Assembly: GCF_020085105.1 (NCBI RefSeq)
Contig: NC_058052.1
Location: 14,956,233 to 15,020,232, forward strand
Source: Siniperca chuatsi
Taxonomy: Eukaryota > Chordata > Actinopteri > Centrarchiformes > Sinipercidae
Reading direction: 5' to 3'
Length of the DNA stretch: 64,000 bases
Shown here piece by piece: positions 34,501-48,124 of this stretch. Position numbers and translations under genes: made by a program. Below the pieces are notes generated by a model that saw only the letters and a list, made by a program, of their open reading frames with translations, was not told where the DNA came from and did no database searches. Position 1 is the stretch's first letter. Every line of letters begins with the position of its first letter.

Positions 34501-36506
34501 TATGGACCTCACCCATAAGTGAAGTTGAACATTCGATTGATTTTGGAATGTCACTTCTGACAGAGGGAGCACCCCTTATCCTCTCTTGAAGGATTATTCT
34601 GGTTTATTACAAATTAGGTCTTATTTTCGTGTGTTTTTTCAACTATGATAAAATTATACTGACTGAGTTAATTGCTGAAATCTGGGAGCATGGCGACATT
34701 GCTGATCTAATGAGGCAAGAAACACAAGCAGTCAGACGATCACAGACGTTAGAAATCAAGCCAACATTTTAGCCATATTATCTGAACCACTTCATTTGAA
34801 AATAAATGTTGTAATAATCCCAAGTGCGGCAGGTCAAAGTTGAATGAGGATGTTTGTAACAGACAGTTTGAGTAATAATTGTACCATTTTCCTTTGTTTT
34901 CTCTTCCAAAAACATTTGGCTAACCTTGGGGTTTGTTTAAAACCTGTATTATTGTCTGATTGCTTGTGTCAGATGTCTTTGCTACATTCCCAGATCTCAG
35001 CAATTGTGTGTTGTTCCAGGCGGTAGTCCACTGAGCCATCAAGCATTACTGCATGTACAAATATGTAATTCTCAAGTATGTAAACATTTTGAGTTGTGCT
35101 TTATTAGTGTGCCTCCCCATGAATACGCTCATAAAGCAGAGCGAGAGAGAGAATGAAAGGAGCCAGGCAGTAGTGCAGAAGAACATGTTCTTCTACCTCT
35201 TCAAACAATCATCAGCACCAGCTTCCACAATTTAATAAAGCATTAAAGGGCAGATTAAAATAGGCCTTATTAATGCCAGTGGAAACAGGTAATTTCCTGT
35301 TGTCTTTTATGTCGCTGCAGATTTCTCAGCTGGGAGGAATGCGTTGAGGGTGGGGCTGAGCTACACTGAGCAACACAGGAATGACAGTCCTCACCTAATC
35401 CATGCTTGGCTGCACTTTTAAGATACAGATCTATTGACAGAGAATTCTCACAGGGCTCCTGAGCAGCAATTACACATGCATTTCCGATGCGCCCATTGTA
35501 ACGGGAATCATTTTCTCAAGGGCCTTGTTGATTTTAACAATATCATCTTCAAATTAACTGCTGCTGGCACTGAGACAGCTGGGTAATACAAACAGATTTA
35601 GAGTTCACACGAAAGCGGGACTGGGAGAGGCTTCCCTCTCAAAATGATTCATGCCCGGCCAATTGCCAAGTTGATTTTACTATCAGAAACAATTGCAACA
35701 ACCACTAAATGTTTTGCTTTGGGAACAAGATGGAGCAGTAGTGTGTGTTTTGCTGTTGTTAATGCGTTGGCCCTCGGCAGACACAGGGCAGGACTCAGGA
35801 AAGAGAGGGGTCATGGTTAATACCTCTGTTTAAAGACAGATCAGCTTCCCTTTGACCTGGTCTCTCTCTCTCATATACACACACACACGCACACACACGC
35901 TGCAAATAATCCCACCCAGAGGACTCTTCAGGCTTGTTCCAGAGACTATTAGCAGATAGGATCAGTGCATGTAGGAATGTAAACATTTACAGTAAAGCTA
36001 TAAGACATCAACTCCCCCTGGGGAAGACACATCCATCACACCAACCGCATCAGCACTCACAAACCCCCCCGGTTTCAAAAGGAATTAGACATCACACCTT
36101 TGTACACAATTTGAACCGATTCCACATAATCAGCCCATATTGTTCTGCTTGGCGTGTTGGTGAGTTCACTGTTGTGTGATAATGCTGCTGTCTAAAAAGT
36201 TACTGCTGATTTATATAAAATGTTCTGTTACCAAAGTGAAATTATTTTATGAAAATGGGTTTACAATTCAAACAACCTTTGACAAATCTTATTGTTTTGA
36301 AGTTTTAGGCTGAGCGGAGTGTAGCGCCCAGCAGTTACTTAGGCCCAGAGATCATAGTACTGTGCACGTAAAGAAATGCAGTGATCGCAGCTTGGTGTTT
36401 GTCAGAGTAGTCATGGAGAGGATTAGAAAGAATAGAGAGATGAGCCCACCCAGAACTTATAAAGAACAGGCTCATTTTGAGGAAGTAGCCCAGGTCTAGT
36501 CCACAT

Positions 36507-36566
<60 letters not shown>
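36507..36566 (+). repeat. (TG)n microsatellite
   Basis: About 29 uninterrupted TG units, the longest microsatellite in the gene desert. Confidence 0.98.
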
Positions 36567-36567
<1 letters not shown>

Positions 36568-38101
36568 TAGGAGCAGATACGGGATGTTCAGGGCTGAGAG
36601 TCTGGGTGTATTTGGAAGCAGATTAAGGAAAAGCACAAAGGTAAAGCTCACGAGGGAGTGGAACGTAAGACCAAAAAGACACCATCAACATCTCTTACAG
36701 TGTCTGTATTTCTTCATTATATGTTTGTTTGCACAGTTCATAATAATTTTTGCATTGTTTTGGAAACTAATCCTATAACATATACAATGAAGAATGAATT
36801 TAAACTGTGAAAAATGTATGTGGAAAAAAAGGCAGGAAATATAGGGAACAAAACTGAAAAAGGCTGAATGAAGTGTAATGTGTCTGCATGCATCTGTAGA
36901 AACAGCGTGTCTATCAGTTGTTAGGGTTGCGTATGTGTTGAGCTCCTCTGTCCATAGATGGACAGGAAGTCTTCCAAGCTGCTACAGTTCCTTCCTCTGA
37001 CTCCTCTCCGCTCTCATGTCTCCCACACACATGCTCAGACAGACACACTCCTCCAGAGCCGGCTCGGAGGAATCCAAATGTTTTAATTAGCGGTGATAAG
37101 CAGAGACAAGGGGAACATTGAGCAGCTCTGACACACAGAGAGAAGTCTCCTATCAGTGGGCTGATAAAGGAACTACTCAGGCCCACTTACGGCCTCTCAA
37201 ACTACCCTCTTCCCTCTCCTCTTCCTGGTCTCTCTCCACACCTCCAATGAGAGTGACTCTCATCCCCACTGTGTGAAACAGAGAGTATCCAAAGTGTCTT
37301 AAAACTTTTGTGAGGCCATCTTGTTGTCCCCTAAAGCTGCCTTCCTCTCACCTGCTTGCAGTTTTAATTAAAACTTGCTGTTTTGTTTTCTCTCTTGCAT
37401 CTGTACAGTAGTTTTCCTTCCCATGTTAAACTCATCTGTGACATATTTTTAGTTTTTCAAGCCCCATGCTCTACTCTTTAGAGCACAACATTAAGTAAAC
37501 AGCAAGATAAATATATTTCACAAGGCTTAGGACGGAGACTGGGAGCAAAAAATATGTCCTAACCTTGAACCAATTCTGTATCTCTGAAGGTCTGGAGACA
37601 CACACAGAAACACATGCACACAGCTTCAAGTCCACCTGATACACACTAAGGGATACAATGCAAATTGGGCCGATCCATCCTGAAGCTGTTTGCCACAGGA
37701 AAATATTTCTGGACATGTGTTGGTAACAAATTAACAATCTTCACCTGGACTGTCAGTGACTTTGCAGAGCAAAAAAGAAATGGATTCAAACAAAACAAAT
37801 TTAAAAAATGAAATATTAACATTTAATGGCTTCCATATAAATCACTGCTGATGATAGCTGTCACTGAAGTTATTTCAGACAAGTGTGTAATGAAAACTTT
37901 TGAATCGGTGTGAATGTTTTCGGTGAATAAATGAAGGGCTCATGGTTTTCACCACACCAGTTTGTGCTGACTAGAGCTCGAAGGCATAGCAGTTAAGCTT
38001 ATTTGACAGGATGGAAGACAGCTTGCTTTTCAAGATCAAGTTCAAAGGGCAGGAGGCCTGTTTCTTCCTCAGTGTCCCTGACTGCACCTGTGTTGCTTTG
38101 G

Positions 38102-38145
38102 CACACACACACACGCGCACACACACACACACACACACGCGCACA
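38102..38145 (+). repeat. (CA)n microsatellite with CG interruptions
   Basis: CA units interrupted twice by CGCG-type steps (ACACGCGCACAC). Confidence 0.97.
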
Positions 38146-39368
38146 TGCAAGAAATCTTGTCCACACCACTGACAGACAACTTTAGTTGTGTGAACTGCGA
38201 GTGTGTCTTTACACTCTTGCACATGTGCTGGCTGTGCACTGAGTGTATGTGTGTGTGTGGTGTGTGGTGTGTGAAGTGTTTGTAAGAAGATTTTATGACC
38301 TTGCTTACCTTTTAAAGGAATTTGTCACAAAATTTGAGACAGAGGGAAGAGCAGAGGAGAGAAAGTGCTGGACACCTGCAATCATCCGTAACAATGCAGC
38401 AGTTCTTCAGACCCTGCCAAGGCTTCACTCCCAAAGGCCCAAGGGCTGATGAAGTGTGTGTGTGTGTTTGTGTGTGCATGCATTTGTGTATGTGCCTTTT
38501 GCTTTGATCATGAAAGTAGCATTGCGGAGTAAGTTTTCAATTGGGGATCCCTCCTTAGGCAACAAAGGCAGTTGAAATATTCCCTCTTTACACACAGTCC
38601 AAAATTTGCACAAAGCCTCCCTAACTCTTTTTTAACTACAAGTGATTTTATGTTTGGTTTTTTTCATCATTACATGTTGGCTTTGTCTGCTCATAAGAAA
38701 ATATCTCCCCCATAGGAGAACGATTCCCCCTCTTTCCCCTTCTCCATATTCTGGCCCATTAGCAATGGCATTTTACTATAAACACTTGGATTTATCGAGG
38801 AGCTTTCTATTCAGTGCAAGTCTTGCATGTTATTCTTTTATTGCACAAGAAGTGAGAAGGATCCTATTTCAAACTCAAACTCACGCCATAGCCACTCACA
38901 ACATGTCCATGTTGTCCTGTGTCCTCTGCAGGTTTTATATCACGTATAAATGCTCTTAATCGAAACAACTGTTTTCTCTTCAGCTTTCGCCCACAGACGA
39001 TCTACTGTGTCCGTGAGTATGTGTATGTATTTGTGTGTGTGTGTGTTAGTGATCATCTTGTATCCTTGGTGGTGGTGGTGGGAAGAATTTCTCCTCCCCA
39101 ACTTGTTCTCTTAAGTGATGACAGGAGCTGTATCTCCCCCGCATCCTAATTCTCCACAGCACACCACTATGGGAGACATTCAAGCCACAACTGGCACAGT
39201 AGGTTGATAATCTTTCTGTTATTTTTGTAGATTGCACCTCATCTCGTCTGATGCTGCCATCTTTTGTTTTTCTTTTTCATGTCAGTGTTAACGATGAATG
39301 AACAGATCTTGAAACAATCAAGGAACCATTTTTCCCTCTAAAAAGTGGGCATGAGTAGACAGTGAGGG

Positions 39369-41509
39369 CAAGGCTGGATTACTCACTGGGCAAAGTGGGC
39401 AACTGCCCCAGGACCTGGTTGCACCAGCTCTTCATAAGTTCACAAATTCATCTCATCCCTAAATTAAACCAGATTTTACCACACAAACAAACATTCTCAC
39501 AGAGAGATTAATTACTAAACATTTACACCCACTAACTGCCAAGTGTAACTTTTGCATAGCTAACTGAACCAACTGGCAAAGCTGACATTAGCTTGCTAAC
39601 ATATGACCTGCTTAGAGTGAAGAGCAAAAGAGATTATGAAATATGTGGTTGACATGTCTGACATTTATACTTCAAAATAATATTTAACAATGATGTAAAG
39701 TGGGAAGATTTTAAATTGCATTTCCCAAAATTAACACAATATACCTCAAATTTACAAAACATACTATTAACATCAGATTACAAAGACACGCAGCAAAGGA
39801 CCCAGCCCCAATGGTACACGCTACACAAGGTGAGCCACCGGGGCGCCCCACTAGTCCGTTTTTACAGCCTTGTTGTGTTTATACTTGCGCTCTTTCAAAC
39901 TATTTTAACTCAGTTGTGTGGAGAGAATACCCTATTCACCTGCCAATTCACCTGGAGAGTATAGTGGTGGGTTTCATGTTAATAGTTGCCAGTTAGTTTC
40001 TAGTTAATTTTAATAAACTTATTTTATGGGAAAGTGTGTGTGAAGTGATTGGGTGTTTTTACATTTGAAGATCTTAATTCTACAGTGTTTGCTGTAGGTA
40101 GGTTGTATTCTACTTCTCTCTGGACAGCTCACAGTAATACAAAGCTTATTTGTGATAAAGGTTGAATTCGTAAAATCTACTTATGGCAATATACCAACAT
40201 GACAATGGACAGATCAGGTGAGGACACTATCTGCAGCTCTCTTTAAACACATTGTATGTAATTTTGCTGCTAGGGCTATCTCACATCAAAACAATAACAA
40301 AAGACGTAGTTTGATGATGTCGTGAAGTGGCTTGGGATCATGGGAGTTGTTGTCTTCACCACCATTGTATTCATTGCAGTCAGTTTCTCCCGGTTAGGAT
40401 TCCTTCAGTGTTTATCGTTCAGGAGGTTTTTGCTGTGCGTCAAATTACCCGCTGAGGTCTTCTCCTCTCGAAAACAAAAAGACCAGGTGAATAAAACCAG
40501 TAAAAAAAAAAAACACTGAATAAAGCAGTTTCACATTAAAATCAGTGTTTCTCCAACACTGTTTGCCGGACAAAGGACGTCCCAGAGGGACTGCAAGCCG
40601 AGCTGCCGCTAGCGTTTGCTCAGCATGTTTCTCTGATAATTTAATCCAGACGTCTGATGACTAAAATCATTTATCCTGTTAAAACATATAGTTAAAAACG
40701 ACCAAGATCTAAAAAGTGTATTGTAAAAATGTGGCTTAAAACAGGATAATTATGACAGCTTCTGGCACATAACCACGATGCTGAAGCATGCGTAAAGGGG
40801 ATATGGCGCCATTGACAGGCGACCAAATGAAATGCACCGTTACCTTGATTAAAATTACGGATTTCACTAGGTTTGAAAATTGTTGGAAACATTTGGGATA
40901 AGTACACAACTCAATAACAAGTTGGAAGCTTAGTGGTGGTGACATTGAAGTCATGCGACCGTGGTGTAGTTCGTTTATAGCCTAACGTTTGCGATTGCAT
41001 TTAAGCTTCAAAAATCATAAAAGTGGTGTTCATTTGTTAAGATTGTCTTGCTGATGAAAACGTGTATCATGAACTTTTGTTTGCCACAGATCTTATTTTC
41101 TGCAATAATCCGCAATGTCCCTGCAGCACTCATAAATACACATGAATGTATGAATAGCTGCCACAACCCAATCTAGATCCTCAAGGGCACAAAAAGTCCC
41201 AAGTCAACAGTTAGTTTGTGGTAATACGATTTTGCTAATTTGTTCAGTGATATGCACTACTAAAGAACAATGCAATCCGAAATTGTAAGTGCCCAAGGAT
41301 CTTGGGTCCCTGTATTGCGGAGGGGCCCTGCATCAAAATTCAGTTTTAATACTTTAGTACTACAAATATTCCAGTTGATATTATTTGTATATAGTGCATA
41401 TTCTTAAATCAAATCAAATAATAACCAAACTAAGTGGGGGATCCTGGGGTGTCAGGGGCCCACAGCCCATTTTTACCCCGAGGCCCCCTAGCAGGTTATT
41501 CTGGCCCTG
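39369..41509. mobile_element. Non-autonomous hAT-like DNA transposon, about 2.1 kb, with intact target duplication
   Basis: The left end reads CAAGGCTGGATTACTCAC. The right end read on the other strand is CAGGGCCAGAATAACCTGC, so the termini are imperfect inverted repeats beginning CA(A/G)GG. The flanks are a perfect 8-bp direct repeat, AGTGAGGG, at 39361-39368 and 41510-41517. An 8-bp duplication with CAGGG-type ends is the hallmark of the hAT superfamily. No transposase ORF is visible (longest frames below about 90 codons), so it would depend on a transposase from elsewhere. The interior around 40.2-40.6 kb resembles other dispersed teleost sequence, so a nested insertion is possible. Confidence 0.75.
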
Positions 41510-43446
41510 AGTGAGGGGTTGGCTCTAAGATAATATTTCAGCATCATTTCAGAAAAAGAAAAGCCCACTTTTCTCAGAAATACAATTTATATCAGATTGC
41601 ATAAATCCAATTAGCACATTGCTTGTGGTCAATAGTGGAAATGATAATGAGATAACGAGATAACATCTCAGTTATGGTTATCTTGTCTGCAGATTGTTGT
41701 ACAGGATCAAGCTTTACAGAATGCCAATAAAGAACAAAATCTAAACAAATTACACAAGCCATAAATGTGTATCACATGTTCTTTCATTTCCTAAATGCAT
41801 GCACCAAAAAACTTGTTTGCTCTACTCCTCTCACTAGAGCTTTTCTGCTTTAGACTCTGGTCTCTCCTCTTCTCTTGGCTTCTCTCCTCTCCTCCCCTCA
41901 AACCTGCTCTATCTGCCTAGAGTGGGAGAGACTGCAGCAGCCAAAGGGATTACAACAACAGCTCCTTTATCCAGCAGCACCCCCAAGGAGCGTGAGATCA
42001 CAGCCTGTATGTGTCTGTGTGTATCCCTGTGAGTTAGACGAAGAGCCTGTAATCACACCTCATCCATTAGCTGCTGGCAAGGATGGAATAAAGTGGACAT
42101 TATGGCATAATCCTGTATCACTCTGTAATTCATGCTGAGTGGACCAGTCATGATTTGGCTTAATATATGGAGAGAGATCTGACAAGAGAAGCAACAAAAG
42201 ACCCATAAATATGGAGAGCAAGAGAAGGCGAGCGACTGAGGAAGAGTTGTTGTAGAGGACCTGAGTCCTTCAGGCGTTCACATTCCTAAGTACCCTTGGA
42301 GTGTGTGTTTGTGAGTGTGTGTGTGTCTGTGTGAAATACACTCTTCCACAGGTGCTTGCTGTAAGGGGCTTTGACCGGAGGCTTGAGTTTCCAAAACATG
42401 GGCTTACAGCAATACACTAGGGAGTGCATACATATGTGTTTCTGCCAGCCCTTCATCAACTTGTAAGGGTTGTGTGTGTATGTGTTTGTGTGTGTGTTAT
42501 TGTCCAAATAAAGTCAGACAAGATGGCCTTGAAATGGCAATAATATTCAGTTTAGAAGAGAAAGTGCTCCAGGTTTGTTTAAGGGGCAGCAGCCACTGAC
42601 TTACACACTCACACACATAAGATACACACACCCACTGGGTAAACACCTCAGAGTAATTATGACTGACAGTGTAAAGTGTGCCACTCTGACAGCAATAACC
42701 TCTCTTTCATGTCTGTGTATCTATTTAAAATGGTAAATTGTAAAGTAAATTGTTTTCTTTAAAGGGTGTAATTGCTGTGACAAGATCGTTACTCATTATC
42801 AGAATAGTAGACAAGATTATCGTAATGGCAGCCCTCCATTACGAGGCATGAGGGTTGATGTTTAAATGAATCATCAATCAAGTCAAAGTCTTTCTAGGTC
42901 AGGTTAATTTATTTACTGTACATATAGCTTTTCACAGGCAAATCCCTCTCTGTAGAATGACTTAACAGAAAGATGAGAAAAACAGAAGGAAATTATGTAA
43001 CTAATCAACAGTTACTCAGAAAACAACAGTGCATCATATATAACTGATCTGGCCAAGTTACCTGCCACCACCAACTTTACATAAGAAAAAAGAAAACATT
43101 TGCAGGAGGAAATGGCAGGAACTAAGTCCAAGAAAGATCTTCAATGCAGACAGCTGAGTGTTCAACAGCTGATTGATAGAACAGTAAAATGTACCATAAC
43201 ATGGACAAAGTATATGAGACAGAATGGACAGATTGGCCTCCCTATTCTTTCTCTTTCTTTTCTTAACAAAATATTCATTTAAAAAAAATAATTTTTCTAG
43301 TTACATTTTGTTTTGTGATTGTTCTGGTATCTATGGATTTTTTTGTAGGATTGATTGTTTCTATATATATCTGCATTTAATGATTTGTCTATGCACTAGT
43401 TTGGGAATAAAAACAGTATTATAACAAAATACAGGAGACATTTAGA

Positions 43447-43618
43447 CCTGTAATAGCAGGAATGCACAGGTGTTACTAATAAAATTAATGATGGCTCAGT
43501 TTCAATGAAGTGTCCCAGCCAACTTATATCAGGACTCTGGAGTTGGCACACTTGGAAAATGGAAAGGAGCCATTATTATTGTTATTAATTATATCTGTGC
43601 TTTTCCTGCTATGACATG
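43447..43618. mobile_element. Short inverted-repeat MITE (family C), copy 1
   Basis: About 170 bp. The left arm reads CCTGTAATAGCAGGAATGCACAG, GTGTTACTAATAAAATTAATGATGGCTC; the right arm on the opposite strand reads CATGTCATAGCAGGAAAAGCACAG, ending in ATAATGGCTC. The arms are about 50 bases long, so the element is nearly a full palindrome. Copy 2 is at 63833-63998. No ORF. Confidence 0.75.
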
Positions 43619-44178
43619 TTAAAACGTCTATGGGACTCACAGAACTAATAGCAGCAGAAACAGAAAACCAAACTGCACTACTACAGGCTCGACAGCTTCA
43701 CCCAACACAGGAACAATAACAACCCACACACTAGAACATCAAGTTTACTGCATTCATATGATGTCTGAAGGAAGCATAAAGACCACAGTGTACCTCCTGT
43801 ACACTGCAAGATCTAATTTTTAACTCTAACCACATTTACAACGTAAAGATCAGTAGTGAAGACCCTCCTACACAGAGCAGAACATCTTATCAGTGAGGAC
43901 GAAGATTGAGAGAGGGAGGCGCAGGAGATCAGGTGGCACTCTGGTTACAAGGAGTGGATGATGAGATTCAGTCTATGAAGATGTATAGAAACACCAAAGT
44001 AATTACTGAGGTAAAAACTGATGCGCACACCCCTAATGTTGCTATTGTCCTTGGACATGCAGGAAAACTGTGTGTCCACAACAGGGCAAGCATGTGTCTG
44101 GGTCTGCTTGTGCTTGTTGCCCAGCCATATCTGTTTTTAGAGATGAAAATGAAAATGAAACTTAGGCTGTAATAAAGT

Positions 44179-44460
44179 GTGGTTTATTTCAACATCGCAT
44201 GCAACAGCTGTGGCAAACACTACATTGGTGAAATGGCAAGGACCCTGGGCAAGAGACTGAATGAACACCTGAAACAGAGAACATCAGCTGTCTGTGAACG
44301 TCAGACCAAAACCAGTCACATCACCGATGGGGAACAGTTCAAAGTCATCGACCAGGAGTCAATGAGCGAGAAGGAATAAGGCAACCGCATCAGACACCAA
44401 AGTCCATCCTAGATCAGACACAGGGGTACACAGGTAAAGACTAAACTTCCATCCCCAAAT
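44179..44460 (+). pseudogene. Decayed GIY-YIG domain from a Penelope-type retroelement
   Basis: 44179-44379 reads VVYFNIACNSCGKHYIGEM, then ARTLGKRLNEHLKQR, with FKVIDQESMSEKE before a TAA stop. The pattern I-C-x2-C-x3-YIGE-x-x-R-x-L-x-x-R-x-x-EH is that of the GIY-YIG endonuclease domain at the C-terminus of Penelope-like elements. Such domains usually continue with an RGI-x-EAI stretch; here the stop falls exactly at that point, and the following bases in the same frame give GNRIRHQSPS, which looks like the decayed remainder. No reverse transcriptase could be recognised upstream. The element is dead, and the family assignment is from motif recognition only. Confidence 0.6.
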
Positions 44461-44659
44461 TCTGACATTTTTGAAAGAGGTGCAGATTTTTGAATGTCTA
44501 GTGACAAGATGCCATTATTATTTTCATTCATAGAAGAGAAGATAAGAGAAGGCCAATATAACAGACTTAAAGCTACTGAGATGTGTCTCAGAGTATATCT
44601 GTCCTGACATTGCTTGCCTCTGCATGTTACTTTTACTTTATCTTCACTGAAGTGCACAT

Positions 44660-44660
<1 letters not shown>

Positions 44661-44699
<39 letters not shown>

Positions 44700-44701
44700 A
44701 C
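44661..44701 (+). repeat. (CA)n microsatellite
   Basis: About 20 CA units with one AAAC interruption, directly after the Penelope-type remnant. Confidence 0.97.
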
Positions 44702-46638
44702 GCTCTTACACAAACAGAGAGGGAAAGAAAGGGGCAAATGACCAGACTAAATAGTTTACTCCTCTCAGACTGCTGAGATTTGGAGCAGACAGGCTCTGTC
44801 ACAGTCTCCCACACAGACAGACAGAGAAATTAAAAGCAAAAATAGCAGAGCAGACAAAATTCACCTTTAAAAGATTTGTGACATCCAGTTTCTACTGCTT
44901 GATCTCTGTATTTGTATCACAGTATTTCTACACACGTGCCATTTCGACCCATAACTTTCCTACTCATGTAAAGCCTGTCAGTCAGTCTCTCATGACATTC
45001 ACTACCAGAGACACAGTGGGCAAGCTCTAGCTGGCTGAGCAGCAGTAGAGGAAAGAGAGGAGCACACAAACACACCATTCTAACAGCATAAACTATGACA
45101 GGCCACACATACTGTATACATGCATGCAGAGATAGTGGGAGAGACAGCGACAGAGACAGTTCATTGACACTCCCTGTTTGAACAGGTGTCTGTTTGACAA
45201 GCACGGGTGTGAGTGTGTCTGATTCTGTGTGTGTATATGTGGAGGCCGAGGTGGGGGAGATGTCACTCCTCACCACAATCTGTAAAAGTGTTAAAGCTGC
45301 TTTCTCTGAAACTGATTCTAACTGAAGGTTTTTGGTGTTTGTGCAGTCTGTTTCATATTTCTCCCATGACACATGTCACATGATTTTCCGCCATTATTCC
45401 AACCCATAGGAAGATTAAAGGGCAGGCAAACCTTTTTATGATTTAAAAACAAATTTTTCCATGCAAAAATATTTATCAATTAATTGGTTCACAACCTCTC
45501 CCTGGTGCAGTTGCCCAACCCTGTCACAGGCAGTTGATTTATATTTACAGACATCATTGCAGGAGTCCTCTTAATGTAATGTCATTTTGTACACTTTCAA
45601 ACTGATTGACTCACAACAACAGGTCTAATGATACAATTGTTTTTTCTTCCATATTCTAAATTAAAATATGGTGTTGTGGACTCACTACAGTGACTGGTGA
45701 TGGAGGGAAATTCAGAAAATGTATGTAACTTATACAAAATTCTGCAGGTATCGTTATTATATTCCTGTCTACACACATACTATGACATCTGTCAACCTTT
45801 CTTTCAGCGTGAACCATGAATTTATGAAAATGGGTTATCATGACAGTTGAGTGTCCTTACAGTTTTTGTAAGTAAAATATATTTAACTCAAACTCTCTTT
45901 ATTCTAACACAATTATTGCCTCTACCGCTTCTCTAATCTCACAGATGTTTCACACTGGACCCTCTGTAGAACCTGCAACGAGCTTCGCTGTTTCAAGAGA
46001 ATGAATGAATCATGGGAATTTCAATGTCTCAAAGTTTCTATTTCCACTGGAGAATGAGATTCTCCTGCAATTATTTGTTTCATTTTAAGCTATAGTTTCA
46101 TTTTTTAAGTTTTTCGACATGCAATCTACCTTTCAGTTCCACACCAACTACCCGTTTTGCTTTCGAGGGGTTATCAAAGTTTACTTTATCATGCACGATT
46201 TGCTGAATTCCAAAGCTTCACTCTCATAGCTGTTTGCACGGAGGCTACGTGTCCACAAGTTCAAATTGTGTTTTCAGTTGAGGGTCAAAGTTGAAATCTG
46301 CACCTGTGTTCAAGACTAAACAACTGTACCTGCTACAAACTAAAAATAAATACCTGAAAACACAGATAAACTCGGCATGTGTTTCTGGCAGTATAGAGGG
46401 CACTGCCTCGTTTTCATTCATCCCAGTCTTTGGTTTTCTATTCACCAGGGAAACAAAGACTTCAAATCTTTTATACACACCTAGATTAAAATGGCAATAT
46501 GGCAATTACCAGTGAATAGGCAAGAACGTTCTATTAAGTCATCTTCACACAGCTAGCAAAGCAATCAGAAACATTTAAAGAAATCAAAAGAGGGTTCCCA
46601 TCATTTAAGAGCAGCGACTAGAGCCCCGCTGCTCAGTC

Positions 46639-46644
46639 TTTATT
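46639..46644 (-). terminator. Candidate slc25a28 polyadenylation signal
   Basis: TTTATT on the plus strand (AATAAA on the gene strand), about 1.48 kb beyond the slc25a28 stop. I noticed no other such hexamer between this point and the stop, but I did not scan exhaustively. Confidence 0.35.
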
Positions 46645-48124
46645 CAACGAGTGCAATTCAGTGTCGGAAACAATCAGACATCAATCAATAAGAATGACAG
46701 CTTCCATGTATGTGTACTCAGTGGGGGTACGGATACATAACTTGTGGGATACTGAACTCCTTGAAAGTTAAATTCTTCTTTTGGGCACAGTACATTGTAC
46801 ACAACATTTGCTTTTGAGCACAGATAATGAAACTCAGTAGTTCACAAGCTGAAAACAGGCTGATAGCTACAGTTAATGCACAGAAATGGCCATCTTAATT
46901 CTGCCCTGGTCTGCTCCGCCAAACACGTACAGAAGGCATTAATGGTGAGTATTTGGATGAACCAAGGGTGGACTAAACACATAAATGGGGAAAAACAAAG
47001 GGAAAGTTTAAAGTAATATATTTGCTGGAAATGAAATACCATTTAAGGAATCAAAATTATTAAAAATAAATTAAATAAACATTTCAGATACCTCAGAGCC
47101 ACTATAAATTTGTATTTTTCTGTCCAATTACATAAACATTTGAAAAAGGGGGAAAAATATTAGATTTATCATTTTCATTCCTTTAACTGCCAATAGCAAA
47201 ACAAAAAGGGGAACCCCAAATCTGATCTATGGTCTCTTTTGTTAATGTGTGAAATCATCGAATACTGTTGGACAACATTTGAAATTACAGTTCAATTGAT
47301 CAACATATAAAAGATCATCTTAACTTTTGCGCATTGCCATGTTAGCATGTTAGCATTTCTATAAAGGGTATCTGGGTACTGATCCAAGCCAGGAACTTAA
47401 TGTGATAGATTAACAAGAAAATGTTCTCCGCAAGGGTCAATGTACGTTTGATTCTAAATGGCCGAAACACTTTTAAATTGGATCAAATCAATAAGATATT
47501 TTGATTAAGGACTGAATGCCTGCGTGTAGCCCAAACCAGACACCAAAATGAACTTGTCATGTCTAGAATTACTGTGAAAATAGTCTGTTATGTGATAAAA
47601 AAGGTTCATCCATAAATCCAATAAGGAGTCTGGATCAGGAGTCAGTCATAATTTGGAATGGCAAACTCAAGGTTTGGATGGATGAAAATAAAAATCTGGT
47701 CCTAGGACAGCAACATTTATGAAACTAGAAGAGAGTTAACAAAGTAACACTACTGCCCTCTGCTGACTACCTTTCCAACTCAACTTGTGCGTTCTTCACA
47801 TTTATCCTCAGTTTGGACAAATGTAGTGGTCACTAGAATGGCTGAAAAAAATCTCCAGATTAACTAGTTCTATAATACTGTGTAAACGTTTTCTTCTAGA
47901 AGACAGAAACAATATAACTCAAACCATACCTAGTCTTGAAACAGTGTAGCAGAAATACTAATCAAACTGGCTTTGAAGAGGTCTTTCTTGTCTGCTATGT
48001 CTGAAAGGGATGGGACAACTGAGGTGGGTTTTAGTCAGATTCTATGTGCGTATCGACTTCATCTTCTCCTCATAGGGAGGGCAGAGCAATATTAGATGAG
48101 ATTAAACCAAGGAGATATCTACAT

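Larger units (their letters stand above)
31356..48124. other. Gene desert between nkx3.3 and slc25a28
   Basis: About 17 kb with no convincing coding exon on either strand. It contains the nkx3.3 3' untranslated region, several microsatellites, an intact hAT-like element, an inverted-repeat MITE, a Penelope-type remnant and, from about 46.6 kb, probably the slc25a28 3' untranslated region. The stretches 35.27-35.64 kb and 37.05-37.19 kb are non-repetitive, compositionally complex and rich in homeodomain and GATA-type words, so they could be distal enhancers of the homeobox pair. This is inference without comparative data. Confidence 0.55.

Noticed and set aside
41875-42138. 87-codon frame in the gene desert
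   Set aside because: Contains a partly repetitive VCVCVY stretch and has no domain, splice context or family resemblance.
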